Assembly: GCA_045801465.1 (NCBI GenBank)
Contig: JBJMSU010000242.1
Span: 1 to 25,622, forward strand
DNA length: 25,622 bases
Origin: DATFWC01 sp045801465
GTDB taxonomy: Bacteria; Pseudomonadota; Alphaproteobacteria; Rhizobiales; Xanthobacteraceae
Direction: 5' to 3'
Shown: in pieces, positions 15,664 to 22,750 of the stretch
Layout of the letters: each line of letters opens with the position of its first letter
Position numbering within the stretch: position 1 is the stretch's first letter
Made by a program: the position numbers and the translations under genes
The notes under the pieces: generated by a model
Databases searched by the model: none
The model's input: the letters and a program-made list of their open reading frames with translations, nothing else
Told to the model about the DNA's origin: nothing

Positions 15664-16782
15664 CTACTCGCGCCCCATCACGAGATCGTCGCGATGCACC
15701 ATCTCGACGCGGCCAGCGAAGCCGAGGATGAGCAGGATGTCGGACGAGGACTTGCCGATGATTTTTGCCGCATCCTCAGCATCGTAGGCGGTCAGGCCGC
15801 GCGCGATCTCGCCGTCCGGGCCGCGGATGACGACGGCGTCGCCACGGCAAAACTCGCCCTCGATGCGCCGAACCCCGGCGGGAAGCAGGCTCTTGCCGCT
15901 CTTGAGCGCCGCCACGGCGCCGGCGTCGATGAACAAGGTTCCCTTCGGCTCGAGCGAGCCGGCGATCCATCTCTTGCGTGCGGTGACTGGATTGGCCGGC
16001 GTGATGAACCAGGTGCATTCCCCGCCCGCGATCGCTGTCAGCGGATGAGTGAGGCGGCCCGAGGAAATGACCATATGGGTGCCGGCCTGGGTGGCGATCT
16101 TCCCGGCCTCGATCTTGGTGCGCATGCCGCCGCGGGAGAGATCGGAGCCGGCGGCGCCGGCCATGGCTTCGATCTCCGGCGTGATGCGGGCAACCACCGG
16201 CACGAGCTTGGCGTCACGGTCATCGCCGGGAGGGGCATCGTACAGCCCATCGACATCGGACAGGAGCACCAGGAGATCGGCGCTGGTCATGGTGGCGACG
16301 CGCGCGGCCAGCCGGTCGTTGTCACCGTAGCGGATCTCGTTCGTCGCGACCGTGTCGTTCTCGTTGATCACCGGCACCGCACCCCAGTCCAGCAGCCTGG
16401 CAATTGTCGAGCGCGCGTTGAGATAGCGACGGCGCTCCTCGGTGTCGCCGAGCGTGAGCAGCACCTGGCCGGCGGTGATGCCGTGGCGCCCGAGCGCCTC
16501 GGCCCAGGTGCGCGCGAGCGCGATCTGGCCGACCGCGGCCGCGGCCTGGCTGTCTTCGAGCTTGAGCGGACCGACCGGCAGCTTGAGCCGGCTGCGGCCG
16601 AGCGCGATCGCGCCCGACGAGACGATCAGAACGTCGCGCGTTTCGCGATGCAGCTCCGCGATGTCTTCGGTGAGCGAGGCGAGCCATGCCTCATTGAGCG
16701 CGCCGGCCTTGGCGTCGACGATGAGGGACGAGCCGACCTTGATGACGATGCGGCGGAAATCGGCAAGGCGTGGCGTGTTCAT
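15664..16782 (-). CDS. proB: Glutamate 5-kinase
   Basis: ProB phosphorylates L-glutamate to gamma-glutamyl phosphate, the first step of proline synthesis, in the cytosol. The 372-residue length is normal. The amino-acid kinase domain covers about 8-255: VIKVGSSLIVD (13-23), VSSGAIALGR, LGDTEERRRYLNARSTIARLL, NENDTVATNEIRYGDNDRL and DVDGLYDAPP. It is followed by a PUA domain at about 280-360 (GTLFIDAGAVAALKSGKSLLPAGV). Its ATG overlaps the stop codon of vapC by ATGA (16782-16779), so proB translation is probably coupled to the toxin gene. Normally proB follows obgE directly; here the toxin-antitoxin pair lies between them. proA is not in the window. Confidence 0.97.
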   Translation of the reverse strand: MNTPRLADFRRIVIKVGSSLIVDAKAGALNEAWLASLTEDIAELHRETRDVLIVSSGAIALGRSRLKLPVGPLKLEDSQAAAAVGQIALARTWAEALGRHGITAGQVLLTLGDTEERRRYLNARSTIARLLDWGAVPVINENDTVATNEIRYGDNDRLAARVATMTSADLLVLLSDVDGLYDAPPGDDRDAKLVPVVARITPEIEAMAGAAGSDLSRGGMRTKIEAGKIATQAGTHMVISSGRLTHPLTAIAGGECTWFITPANPVTARKRWIAGSLEPKGTLFIDAGAVAALKSGKSLLPAGVRRIEGEFCRGDAVVIRGPDGEIARGLTAYDAEDAAKIIGKSSSDILLILGFAGRVEMVHRDDLVMGRE

Positions 16783-17171
16783 AGGGCGGCGGGACGAACG
16801 TCGGTGAGGCGGAAATCCTCGCCTTTGTAGAGCAGGGGAATGTCGTTTGCCTTTGCTACCGCATAGGCCATGCAGTCGCCGAAATTCAACTTCGCGCGAT
16901 GGCGCCCCCGACCAAACCGGTCGAATGCACGGCGTGCCTCATTGAACAATCGTGCATTGAAAGCAACGATACGCAAACGCGGTGCCTTCAACAGGAGTTC
17001 AAGCACGTCAAGCCCGCGGCGCGACGGCACCGATTGCAGAACCATGTGACACTCGAGCACGGTTGGCCAGCCGATCAGGCACCGTTCCGTGCCGATGATT
17101 TCGGCGAAGGCGCGCGCTTGTGGCTCGGCAAAGGCAATCGCCGCAACCGCAGAAGTGTCCACAGCGATCAC
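16779..17171 (-). CDS. vapC: VapC-type PIN-domain ribonuclease toxin
   Basis: The 130-residue protein is a PIN-domain toxin, in this family a Mg2+-dependent endoribonuclease, often of tRNA or rRNA. The acidic set is complete by inspection: Asp5 in VDTSAVAAIAF, Glu40 in PTVLECHMVL, Asp99 in NFGDCMAYAVAK and Asp119 in LLYKGEDFRLTDV. The length is normal and there is no sign of decay. The start ATG overlaps the vapB stop by ATGA (17171-17168). The stop overlaps the proB start in the same way. The target RNA cannot be read from sequence. The symbol names the family type; the exact orthologue is not claimed. Confidence 0.92.
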   Translation of the reverse strand: MIAVDTSAVAAIAFAEPQARAFAEIIGTERCLIGWPTVLECHMVLQSVPSRRGLDVLELLLKAPRLRIVAFNARLFNEARRAFDRFGRGRHRAKLNFGDCMAYAVAKANDIPLLYKGEDFRLTDVRPAAL

Positions 17172-17434
17172 CTGGGTAGCCCACGCTCGTCATAAAGATG
17201 GGAATGATCGGACGTCGCCTTCGGTCCGGCCGCCGCCGCGCTGCGGCGCGCCAGTGCCATGAGCTCGTCCACGAAGGCGCGTTGCTTGCGCGTCAATTTT
17301 CGGCCGGTCTTGGCTTGCCGATAAGTCAACAGCGCCGCGAGCACCACGTCGGCACGCGTACGCCCGGTTTTCCGTGCCAGCTCGGAGGCGAGCTCATAGG
17401 CTTCGTCGCTGCGGATGTTCAATTGCCGCGCCAT
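17168..17434 (-). CDS. vapB: VapB-type antitoxin, ribbon-helix-helix (Rv0623/PSK-like)
   Basis: The 88-residue protein has an N-terminal stretch (ARQLNIRSDEAYELASELAR then GRTRADVVLAALLTY) typical of the PSK/Rv0623-type VapB antitoxins. The first strand would form a ribbon-helix-helix DNA-binding dimer. The C-terminal half (RKQRAFVDELMALARRSA, then a flexible end with DHSHLYDERGLPR) is the expected toxin-wrapping part; the final LYDERGLPR motif is common in this type. The ATG at 17434 has GGGAG about 8 nt upstream, inside an inverted repeat that is a likely autoregulatory operator. It begins 61 bp after the obgE stop. The antitoxin probably represses its own promoter with VapC, which would also affect proB. 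Confidence 0.9.
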   Translation of the reverse strand: MARQLNIRSDEAYELASELARKTGRTRADVVLAALLTYRQAKTGRKLTRKQRAFVDELMALARRSAAAAGPKATSDHSHLYDERGLPR

Positions 17435-17436
17435 GA

Positions 17437-17487
17437 TGCTAGCTCCCGATCACCGATCTGCTAGCAGACTACCAGCTCTGCGGGAGC
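17437..17487 (-). promoter_or_regulatory. Nested inverted repeats upstream of vapB, candidate operator
   Basis: TGCTAGC (17437-17443) and GCTAGCA (17460-17466) form a perfect 7-bp inverted repeat. GCTCCCG (17442-17448) and CGGGAGC (17481-17487) form another. They lie between the obgE stop and the vapB start and cover the vapB ribosome site. VapBC complexes usually bind such palindromes for autorepression; here this is inference from position. Confidence 0.5.
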
Positions 17488-17495
17488 AAATCCAC

Positions 17496-18533
17496 TTAGG
17501 GGCGCCAGGCCTCGGCGGAAGCCGTCGGTCGTTCCGCCGCGGCGCGGGTCTCGTCGATGACGGCGAGGGCGCGGCGCAGCGCGGTCGCGACGCCCGCGCC
17601 GGAATGGGCGGACAGCACGAGGGGCGTCTTTTTTGCGGCCCGCTTCACCCGCGCCACTTGGGTTTCGATCTCGTCTTCCGTCAGCGCGTCGGCCTTGGAG
17701 AGCGCAATGATCTCCGGTTTGCTGGCGAGCTCGTGGCCATAGGTTTCGAGTTCTCCGCGCACGACGTTATAGGCCTCGCCGGCATGCGGACCGGTGGCGT
17801 CGACGAGATGGATGAGCACGCGACAGCGCTCGATATGACCGAGGAAGCGGTCGCCGAGGCCGGCGCCTTCGTGGGCACCGGCGATCAGGCCGGGAATGTC
17901 GGCGAGCACGAATTCGCGACCATCGATGCGGACCACGCCGAGCTGCGGATGCAGCGTGGTGAACGGGTAGTCGGCGATCTTCGGCTTGGCCGCGCTCACG
18001 GCCGCCAGGAACGTCGACTTTCCGGCGTTGGGAAGACCGACAAGGCCGGCATCGGCGATGAGCTTGAGGCGCAGCCGGATGGTGCGCTCTTCGCCCGGCT
18101 GGCCCGGGTTGGCGTGGCGCGGCGCGCGGTTGGTCGACGATTTGAAATGCGCATTGCCGAAACCGCCATTGCCGCCTCTGGCCAGGACGACGCGCTCGCC
18201 GATTTCGGCGAGATCGGCAGTGAGCGTCTCGCCATCTTCCTCGAAGATCTGCGTGCCCACCGGCACCTTGAGCACCACGTCGGCGCCGTTGGCGCCGTGG
18301 CGATCCTTGCCCATGCCGCTGCCGCCACGCCTCGCCTTGAAGTGCTGCTGGTAGCGATAGTCGATCAGGGTATTGAGCCCCTCGACTGCCTCGGCAACGA
18401 CATCGCCGCCCTTGCCGCCGTCCCCGCCGTTGGGGCCACCGAACTCGATGAATTTCTCGCGCCGGAACGAGACGCACCCGTTCCCGCCATCACCCGAGCG
18501 GATATAGATCTTGGCTTCGTCGAGAAATTTCAT
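17496..18533 (-). CDS. obgE: Obg family GTPase (CgtA)
   Basis: ObgE is an essential ribosome-associated GTPase acting in 50S maturation and stress response. The 345-residue protein has the glycine-rich Obg fold at 1-159 (MKFLDEAKIYIRSGDGGNG, GGPNGGDGGKGGDV, ARGGNGGFGN). The G domain follows: G1 GLPNAGKS (165-172), switch FTTLHPQLGVV, G3 DIPG (212-215) and G4 SKAD. It lacks a separate C-terminal TGS-like extension, as in other alphaproteobacteria. The ATG at 18533 is chosen because MKFLDEA is the invariant family start; an upstream ATG at 18581 would add 16 residues but is not expected. A two-unit palindromic repeat lies just upstream. Downstream are vapB, vapC and proB on the same strand. Confidence 0.96.
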   Translation of the reverse strand: MKFLDEAKIYIRSGDGGNGCVSFRREKFIEFGGPNGGDGGKGGDVVAEAVEGLNTLIDYRYQQHFKARRGGSGMGKDRHGANGADVVLKVPVGTQIFEEDGETLTADLAEIGERVVLARGGNGGFGNAHFKSSTNRAPRHANPGQPGEERTIRLRLKLIADAGLVGLPNAGKSTFLAAVSAAKPKIADYPFTTLHPQLGVVRIDGREFVLADIPGLIAGAHEGAGLGDRFLGHIERCRVLIHLVDATGPHAGEAYNVVRGELETYGHELASKPEIIALSKADALTEDEIETQVARVKRAAKKTPLVLSAHSGAGVATALRRALAVIDETRAAAERPTASAEAWRP

Positions 18534-18590
18534 GCCGCTCAAGTAGCGTGCGTCGGTGGGCAGGGCAATCAGCGGCGCCATTTAGATGTT

Positions 18591-18749
18591 TCCCGGATGC
18601 GGTGCAGCGCAAGCGCGAAAGCGCGCAGCGGGTGCACCGCTGGTCCGGGATCGTTCGAAACGCTGAGCGTTCGGGACCGGTTGGCGGTTCAGAGTTCCGG
18701 GCGATCCCGGGTCTGCAGCGCCCCACGACGTGCTGCGCTGCGCCCGGGA
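18591..18749. repeat. Two tandem palindromic units of the TCCCGG..TGCAGCG type
   Basis: Unit a has arms TCCCGGA (18591-18597) + GCGGTGCA (18599-18606) pairing with TGCACCGC (18633-18640) + TCCGGGA (18644-18650). Unit b has TCCCGGG (18705-18711) + GCAGCGC (18715-18721) pairing with GCGCTGC (18735-18741) + CCCGGGA (18743-18749). The two units share the same layout and are about 55 bp apart. They fill the gap between the caspase-like gene stop (18755) and the obgE leader. The sequence type resembles dispersed repeats in Bradyrhizobiaceae-type genomes (from memory). Confidence 0.75.
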
Positions 18750-18754
18750 CACGG

Positions 18755-20389
18755 TCAGCGGAAGCGTCCCATCATCCCGCCGCCGAAACGCGGGCCCATG
18801 GGCATGGGGCGGCTGAACATCGGGCCGCGATTGATCATCGGGCGCGGGACCATGCCGGTCGTGGTCCGCGGGACGACGGTGGTGTTTGGCGTAACGGTTC
18901 GGGTCGGATAGGTGCGCAAGGGCTTGGGAGGCTTTGTCACCTTGTCGACCTGGCGCGACGGGCGCTCGGGCCGGGACTCCGGGCGCTTGGGCTTGTCGTC
19001 GTCGACGTGCTTGCGGCGTGGCCAATCGCGGACGCGCACGCGCACCGGCGGTGGATCGTCATAGACCTCGATCACGGGAGGTTTGCTCGCAACCGCAACG
19101 CCGGTGACGACCTTCGTGGCCGGACCGCCGGCAGGAGCAGTACTCGCGCCCGCATCGGCACGCGTCGGTGCCACGTCGGCGCGCTTGGTCCGCGGCGCGG
19201 GCGGCGCCGGCGGCAGGCTGCAGGGGCAGGTCGGGCCGACGGCCGCGAAGGCCGAGGTCGCATTGGACACCGACCGCATCGCGGCGCGCGTGATGAGCCG
19301 GGTGGCGGTCCCGGCAAAGTCGCTGCTGGCGAAAGCGGCGACAAAACTCTCGTACGACGCCACCGTGTTGATCGTCACCGCGGTGTACCAGGCGATCATC
19401 TCGCGCCGACGCTCGACGATGGTGCGAACCACGGGCGCCATCGACTGCGACGGATAGAGCTCGAGATAGGCCTGATAGGCTTCGACCTTGTCCTCGCGGA
19501 TCACGATCTCATAGGCCTCGCGCGGGTTGCGCGACTTGAGTTCCTTCTGCCAGGCTTCGACCGAACGCGTCTCCGTGCGGGCAGTGGCCGGCGTGGTCGG
19601 CTGTCCTGCGTTCGGCATGAGAACTTGCGCTCCGCTCGGGAAGAACGCGAAATCGCTGGTCAACGAGGAGCTTTCCCAGGGGATCTGCTGCCGGTTGGTG
19701 GCGTCGTTCACGGCGAGCCGCACCAGCTTGAGCATCTGCTCGATGGGCAGGTCTGATTTCTGCCCGATGTTCAGCAGCGCCGATGTGTAGGGGCTATTGG
19801 CCCCGTCGCCGTCCTGCGCTTCGGTGCCGGGCGCAGTCGAATACGAGACCAGCGAGCCGGTCGGAGCATCAACGATGGCGAGCCCGCGGCCGGTCGTCTT
19901 GTTGATCTCCGAAAACGGATTGTTGCGGCAGGCATCGAGGATGACGATCCGGGTCTTGCTCGGAACCGAGGCGAGCGCGTTCATCAGGTCGGCAAGCCGC
20001 ATCGCCTGCAGCGGCACGTCGGCTTCCCGCTGGATCTTGGCATCGACCGGGACGAGATAGTTCTCGCCGTCGACCTGCAGGCCGTGACCGGCATAGAACA
20101 CCAGCGCCACCGTGTCCGGCCCCTTATCGGCCACCATGCTGGCGAAGTCGCCGATGGTCCGGCGCATCTCGGTTTGCGACAGGTCGGGCGCCTGCAGCAC
20201 CTGGAAACCGGCGGAGTTCAGGAATTTCGCCATTGCCCTGGCGTCGCTGGCCGGGTTGGGCAACGCCGTGACGGTGGCGTAGTTTGAATTGCCGATGACC
20301 AGCGCCATGCGGTGCTCGGCGAGCGCGTGGCTCATCCCGATCCAGCAGGTGGACGCCAGAGCGGCGACGTTGATTAGAAGACGGTACAC
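18755..20389 (-). CDS. Secreted caspase-like (peptidase C14) protein with proline/arginine-rich tail
   Basis: The 544-residue protein has a signal peptide (about 1-24, LLINVAALASTCWIG...ALA) and a caspase p20-like domain at about 26-260. It opens with HRMALVIGNSNYATVTALPN; the catalytic His102 is in VFYAGHGLQVDGENYL and Cys154 in VILDACRNNPF. The middle (about 280-380) contains a repeat-like alpha-helical part (AYEIVIREDKVEAYQAYLELYPSQ). From about 385 it is low complexity and basic, rich in P, R, T, and ends in an M/G/R/P-rich tail (GPRFGGGMMGRFR). The GTG start at 20389 has AAGGAGG about 8 nt upstream, which decides it. Both catalytic residues are present, so it may be a periplasmic orthocaspase-type protease. 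It sits between the GNAT gene and obgE, where relatives often have no gene, so it looks like an accessory insertion. Confidence 0.88.
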   Translation of the reverse strand: MYRLLINVAALASTCWIGMSHALAEHRMALVIGNSNYATVTALPNPASDARAMAKFLNSAGFQVLQAPDLSQTEMRRTIGDFASMVADKGPDTVALVFYAGHGLQVDGENYLVPVDAKIQREADVPLQAMRLADLMNALASVPSKTRIVILDACRNNPFSEINKTTGRGLAIVDAPTGSLVSYSTAPGTEAQDGDGANSPYTSALLNIGQKSDLPIEQMLKLVRLAVNDATNRQQIPWESSSLTSDFAFFPSGAQVLMPNAGQPTTPATARTETRSVEAWQKELKSRNPREAYEIVIREDKVEAYQAYLELYPSQSMAPVVRTIVERRREMIAWYTAVTINTVASYESFVAAFASSDFAGTATRLITRAAMRSVSNATSAFAAVGPTCPCSLPPAPPAPRTKRADVAPTRADAGASTAPAGGPATKVVTGVAVASKPPVIEVYDDPPPVRVRVRDWPRRKHVDDDKPKRPESRPERPSRQVDKVTKPPKPLRTYPTRTVTPNTTVVPRTTTGMVPRPMINRGPMFSRPMPMGPRFGGGMMGRFR

Positions 20390-20407
20390 GGCTGATCCTC
20401 CTTCAGG

Positions 20408-20436
20408 CAACGACCAGCGAGCCTGCCCCGTCGTTG
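20408..20436 (-). promoter_or_regulatory. Hairpin in the leader of the caspase-like gene
   Basis: Perfect 7-bp arms CAACGAC (20408-20414) and GTCGTTG (20430-20436) enclose 15 nt. It lies immediately before the Shine-Dalgarno of the gene starting at 20389, so it could modulate translation. It is short and may be chance. Confidence 0.35.
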
Positions 20437-20560
20437 GTCGGCCTCGGAGGAGGTCGGTTCAAAGGAAAGGATCGGGATTGTCGCAAAAAATTTGACAGCG
20501 ATGCGGGCCGGCGCACGGGCCGCACCAGTTCACCTTCGCTGCGATTGAGAAGAACGAGCT

Positions 20561-20765
20561 AAAAAACGACGCCGGGAAGGACCATGGCGGGCCTTGCCTC
20601 ACTGATGCGGCCCAAGTGGTCGTTCCCGGCGCGTCGTCCGTGAAATTTCCGCTACGCCGCAGCCCGAACTATGCCGCGGCGATCATCGCGGCTCGGCTGA
20701 CCCGGTGGCGTCATTAACCACCTCCTCTTGTCTGGCCGCGGAGCACGATGGCCATCCGCGTAGCG
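20561..20765 (-). ncRNA. Candidate leader or small RNA with micro-ORF and terminator hairpin
   Basis: On the minus strand a TTGACA box (20800-20795) would place a start near 20765, although the matching -10 is weak. Next come an AGGAGGTGG ribosome site, a 20-codon micro-ORF (20714-20652), then a long imperfect stem: TGGTCGTTCCCGGCGCGTCG (20617-20636) against CGACGCCGGGAAGGACCA (20567-20584), with inner GGGCC/GGCCC arms (20589-20593, 20609-20613). A run of six T (20566-20561) follows the stem. This is the architecture of a terminated small RNA or an attenuator. Another 8-bp inverted repeat, GGAGCACG/CGTGCTCC (20740-20747, 20774-20781), lies near the presumed start. I do not recognise a known RNA family, and the 5' end is a guess. 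Confidence 0.5.
20652..20714 (-). CDS. Possible 20-residue micro-ORF or leader peptide
   Basis: The frame reads MTPPGQPSRDDRRGIVRAAA and stops at TAG. What supports it is the very strong ribosome site AGAGGAGGTGGTTA right before the ATG, rare by chance, and the terminator-like stem 15 nt after its stop. It has no run of one amino acid, so a classic amino-acid-sensing leader (trp, his, leu type) is not evident. It contains RDDRR, so arginine codons are frequent (4 of 20), which is weak evidence at this GC content. Function unknown. Confidence 0.4.
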   Translation of the reverse strand: MTPPGQPSRDDRRGIVRAAA

Positions 20766-21092
20766 ACTGCAAACGTGCTCCTTATCGTCGATCCTGTCAA
20801 TGTCGAACCGACATCACCTCGATCCAGATCAATGGGCGAAATTGCCGGGAGTCCGACACCTCGATGCCGGCAATGCGGCGTGCGTTCATCGCTCGATCAC
20901 CGAGCGCGCCACGCCAATAAACAGGAGAGCTCGCTTGCAGTATCGCAAGCTCGCCGTTGGGCGCGCGCGGCACGTCACGAACGTCATCGCATCCTCGACG
21001 ATGAATCTCCGAGATGGTCGACGCCGTGAAGAACAGGGGAGCACAAGGCGCGTGCTCCCATCCCCGACGATGAAGGCCATCGGTCTTCGCGC
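20715..21092. other. Intergenic region between GNAT gene and the RNA candidate
   Basis: No reading frame here looks real. The window's minus-strand frames reaching from the GNAT gene into this part are in the wrong register and lack family features. Apart from the TTGACA box at 20800-20795 and the inverted repeat noted for the RNA candidate, I see nothing. It could hold the decayed remains of a gene. Confidence 0.4.
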
Positions 21093-21692
21093 TCACACGA
21101 CCCGCTTCACACGGCCCCAGCTCTTGAGCGAGGTCCAGATGCCGCGGTCGAGTCGGAAGCGGTCGATGGGCGCGGAGGAGTTCAGGGCGCGGATGCGATA
21201 GAGACCGACGCCGGTCCATTGAAATCCGCATTTCTCCAGCACGCGGCGCGACGCCGGATTGGTCACGCGCGCGCCGGCCTGCAGGACCTGACAACCGAGC
21301 GCCGTGAAGGCGTGATCGATCAGGGCGCGCGCGGCTTCCGTGGCATAGCCGTTGCCCCAATACGGCGCGCCGAGCCAATAGCCGAGGTCCGGCGCCGGAC
21401 CCTCGAGCTGCGCAAGGCCGCAGGCGCCGATCGGCTCGCCGTCGCGGGTGATGAGGAGCGCGAGCTCCCCGTCACCCGCGTTGACCTGCCCGATGAACGC
21501 TTCGGCATCGGCGATCCGATAGGGATGGGGAATACGGGTCGTGTTCTCGGCAATGCGGCGATCATTCGCCAGCCGAGCGATGGCTTTTGCGTCCTCGAGA
21601 CGCGGGGCGCGCAAGACGAGCCGCTCGGTCTCGAGGACGGGGGTACTGGATTCCCGTAAAATTTCCGGGGAAATTTCCTCCAACAACGTCAT
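21093..21692 (-). CDS. GNAT family N-acetyltransferase, RimJ/RimL type
   Basis: The 199-residue protein has the RimJ/RimL acetyltransferase pattern: LETERLVLRAPRLEDAKAIARL (about 20-41), then LGYWLGAPYWGNGYATEAARALIDHAF (about 103-129), where YWGNGYATEA is the acetyl-CoA-binding motif A. RVTNPASRRVLEKCGFQWTG follows near 143-162. Such proteins acetylate N-termini of ribosomal proteins or other small amines, but the substrate cannot be read. The ATG at 21692 has GAGAGGAG upstream. It follows rpmA on the same strand, the usual place in Hyphomicrobiales. A terminator-like region in the 122-bp gap may reduce read-through from the ribosomal genes. Confidence 0.92.
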   Translation of the reverse strand: MTLLEEISPEILRESSTPVLETERLVLRAPRLEDAKAIARLANDRRIAENTTRIPHPYRIADAEAFIGQVNAGDGELALLITRDGEPIGACGLAQLEGPAPDLGYWLGAPYWGNGYATEAARALIDHAFTALGCQVLQAGARVTNPASRRVLEKCGFQWTGVGLYRIRALNSSAPIDRFRLDRGIWTSLKSWGRVKRVV

Positions 21693-21722
21693 GGCACGGG
21701 CTCCTCTCTTTGAAAAAGCGAT

Positions 21723-21793
21723 GAGGGGGAGCCGGCATCCCGTCTCCCCCTCTTGGAACCCGTTCGGGTCCGCCGGTTCGACTGGATGCCGGC
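21723..21793 (-). terminator. Terminator/anti-terminator-like hairpins between rpmA and the GNAT gene
   Basis: On the minus strand GAGGGGGAG (21752-21744) pairs with CTCCCCCTC (21731-21723), 9 bp, followed by ATCGCTTTTTC. The loop of that hairpin holds GGATGCCGGC (21740-21731), which is also perfectly complementary to GCCGGCATCC (21793-21784) transcribed just before. The two stems exclude each other, as in an attenuator. Confidence 0.6.
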
Positions 21794-21814
21794 GGATCTC
21801 GTATGTCCACCGTC

Positions 21815-22087
21815 TTACTCGGCCGCCGCCTCCGTCATCGGAGCTACAGATACGTAGGTGCGGCCTTTGGCTTTGGTCTTGAACTCGACGCGTCCGTTAA
21901 TGAGTGCAAACAGCGTGTGATCCTTCCCGACCCCGACATTGTGGCCGGCGTGCCATTTGGTGCCGCGCTGGCGCACAAGGATGTTGCCGGCGAGACAGGC
22001 CTCGCCGCCATAAAGTTTCACGCCGAGGCGGCGGCCTGCCGAGTCGCGGCCGTTACGCGATGATCCGCCTGCTTTCTTGTGAGCCAT
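21815..22087 (-). CDS. rpmA: Large-subunit ribosomal protein bL27
   Basis: The 90-residue protein begins MAHKKAGGSSRNGRDSAGRR and continues LGVKLYGGEACLAGNILVRQRG, TKWHAGHNVGVGKDHTLFAL, the standard bL27 sequence. Its N-terminal arm reaches the peptidyl-transferase centre of the 50S subunit. There is no N-terminal cleavage extension of the Firmicutes type. The ATG at 22087 has AAGGA about 9 nt upstream. It follows rplU by 83 bp on the same strand, the almost universal rplU-rpmA pair, and should be transcribed from the promoter before rplU. Confidence 0.98.
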   Translation of the reverse strand: MAHKKAGGSSRNGRDSAGRRLGVKLYGGEACLAGNILVRQRGTKWHAGHNVGVGKDHTLFALINGRVEFKTKAKGRTYVSVAPMTEAAAE

Positions 22088-22170
22088 GGCCCAATCCTTC
22101 GTCTCTTATTGTCTAGCAGATTCCCGTGACGAAATCATCTCCGAAATCGTCAACCCTGCTCATCCGCCGG

Positions 22171-22647
22171 CTATTCGCTCTCCGAGTCCTTCGGCTTCGC
22201 CTTCCGCCTTGCGGCAGGCTTTTTGGGTGCGGCTTCGGTGGCCGTCGCCGCGGCCGGCTCGGCATCGCCTCCAGCGGGCGCCGCCTGCGAGGGCTGCGCG
22301 CCTGCTTCCGCCTGGGGACGTGCCGTCGGCTTTCGCCCGTCGGTGAGGATCTCGGTGATGCGCACCACCGTGAACTCCTGGCGATGGCCGCGCTTGCGAC
22401 GCGAGTTCTGCCGCCGGCGCTTCTTGAAGGCGATGACTTTCGGGCCGCGGGCCTGGTCGACGACCTCGCCGGCCACGCTGGCGCCGCCCACCGTCGGGCT
22501 GCCGACCTCGACGCTGTCGCCGCCGAGGAGGAGCACCTCGCCGAATTCGATGATCTCGCCGGGCTCGCCCTTGACCTTGTCGACGGTGATGACGTCTTCG
22601 GCCGCGACCCGGTACTGCTTCCCGCCGGTCTTGATGACTGCGAACAT
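22171..22647 (-). CDS. rplU: Large-subunit ribosomal protein bL21 with C-terminal extension
   Basis: Residues 1-103 are canonical bL21: MFAVIKTGGKQYRVAAEDVI, KGEPGEIIEFGEVLLLGG, then the basic rRNA-binding segment KKRRRQNSRRKRGHRQEFTVVRI. The protein continues for about 55 residues of alanine/proline/lysine-rich, presumably disordered sequence (PAAATATEAAPKKPAARRKAK, then DSESE). Similar tails occur in alphaproteobacterial bL21, so this is a lineage trait and probably not an error. The ATG at 22647 has GAGGG about 8 nt upstream. It is the first gene of the minus-strand ribosomal unit, with a promoter about 140 bp upstream and a GC-rich leader hairpin. Confidence 0.97.
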   Translation of the reverse strand: MFAVIKTGGKQYRVAAEDVITVDKVKGEPGEIIEFGEVLLLGGDSVEVGSPTVGGASVAGEVVDQARGPKVIAFKKRRRQNSRRKRGHRQEFTVVRITEILTDGRKPTARPQAEAGAQPSQAAPAGGDAEPAAATATEAAPKKPAARRKAKPKDSESE

Positions 22648-22750
22648 CTGATTGCCCTCGTGTTCGTTCCGATCCTGGACGTTTGTCCGGACCGGCTTCT
22701 TTCAGTCGATTTCGCTGTTGGTGACGGCCGCCCTGCAGCCGACAATAAAG

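Noticed and set aside
17496..18581. Upstream ATG start of obgE at 18581
   Set aside because: ObgE proteins begin MKFLDEA; the added 16 residues have no family counterpart.
20652..20714. Classical trp/his/leu leader peptide
   Set aside because: The micro-ORF has no run of a single amino-acid codon, and no biosynthetic gene follows.
20797..21378. 193-codon minus-strand frame overlapping the GNAT gene
   Set aside because: It is a shifted frame of the GNAT gene running on into non-coding DNA, without domain or ribosome site.
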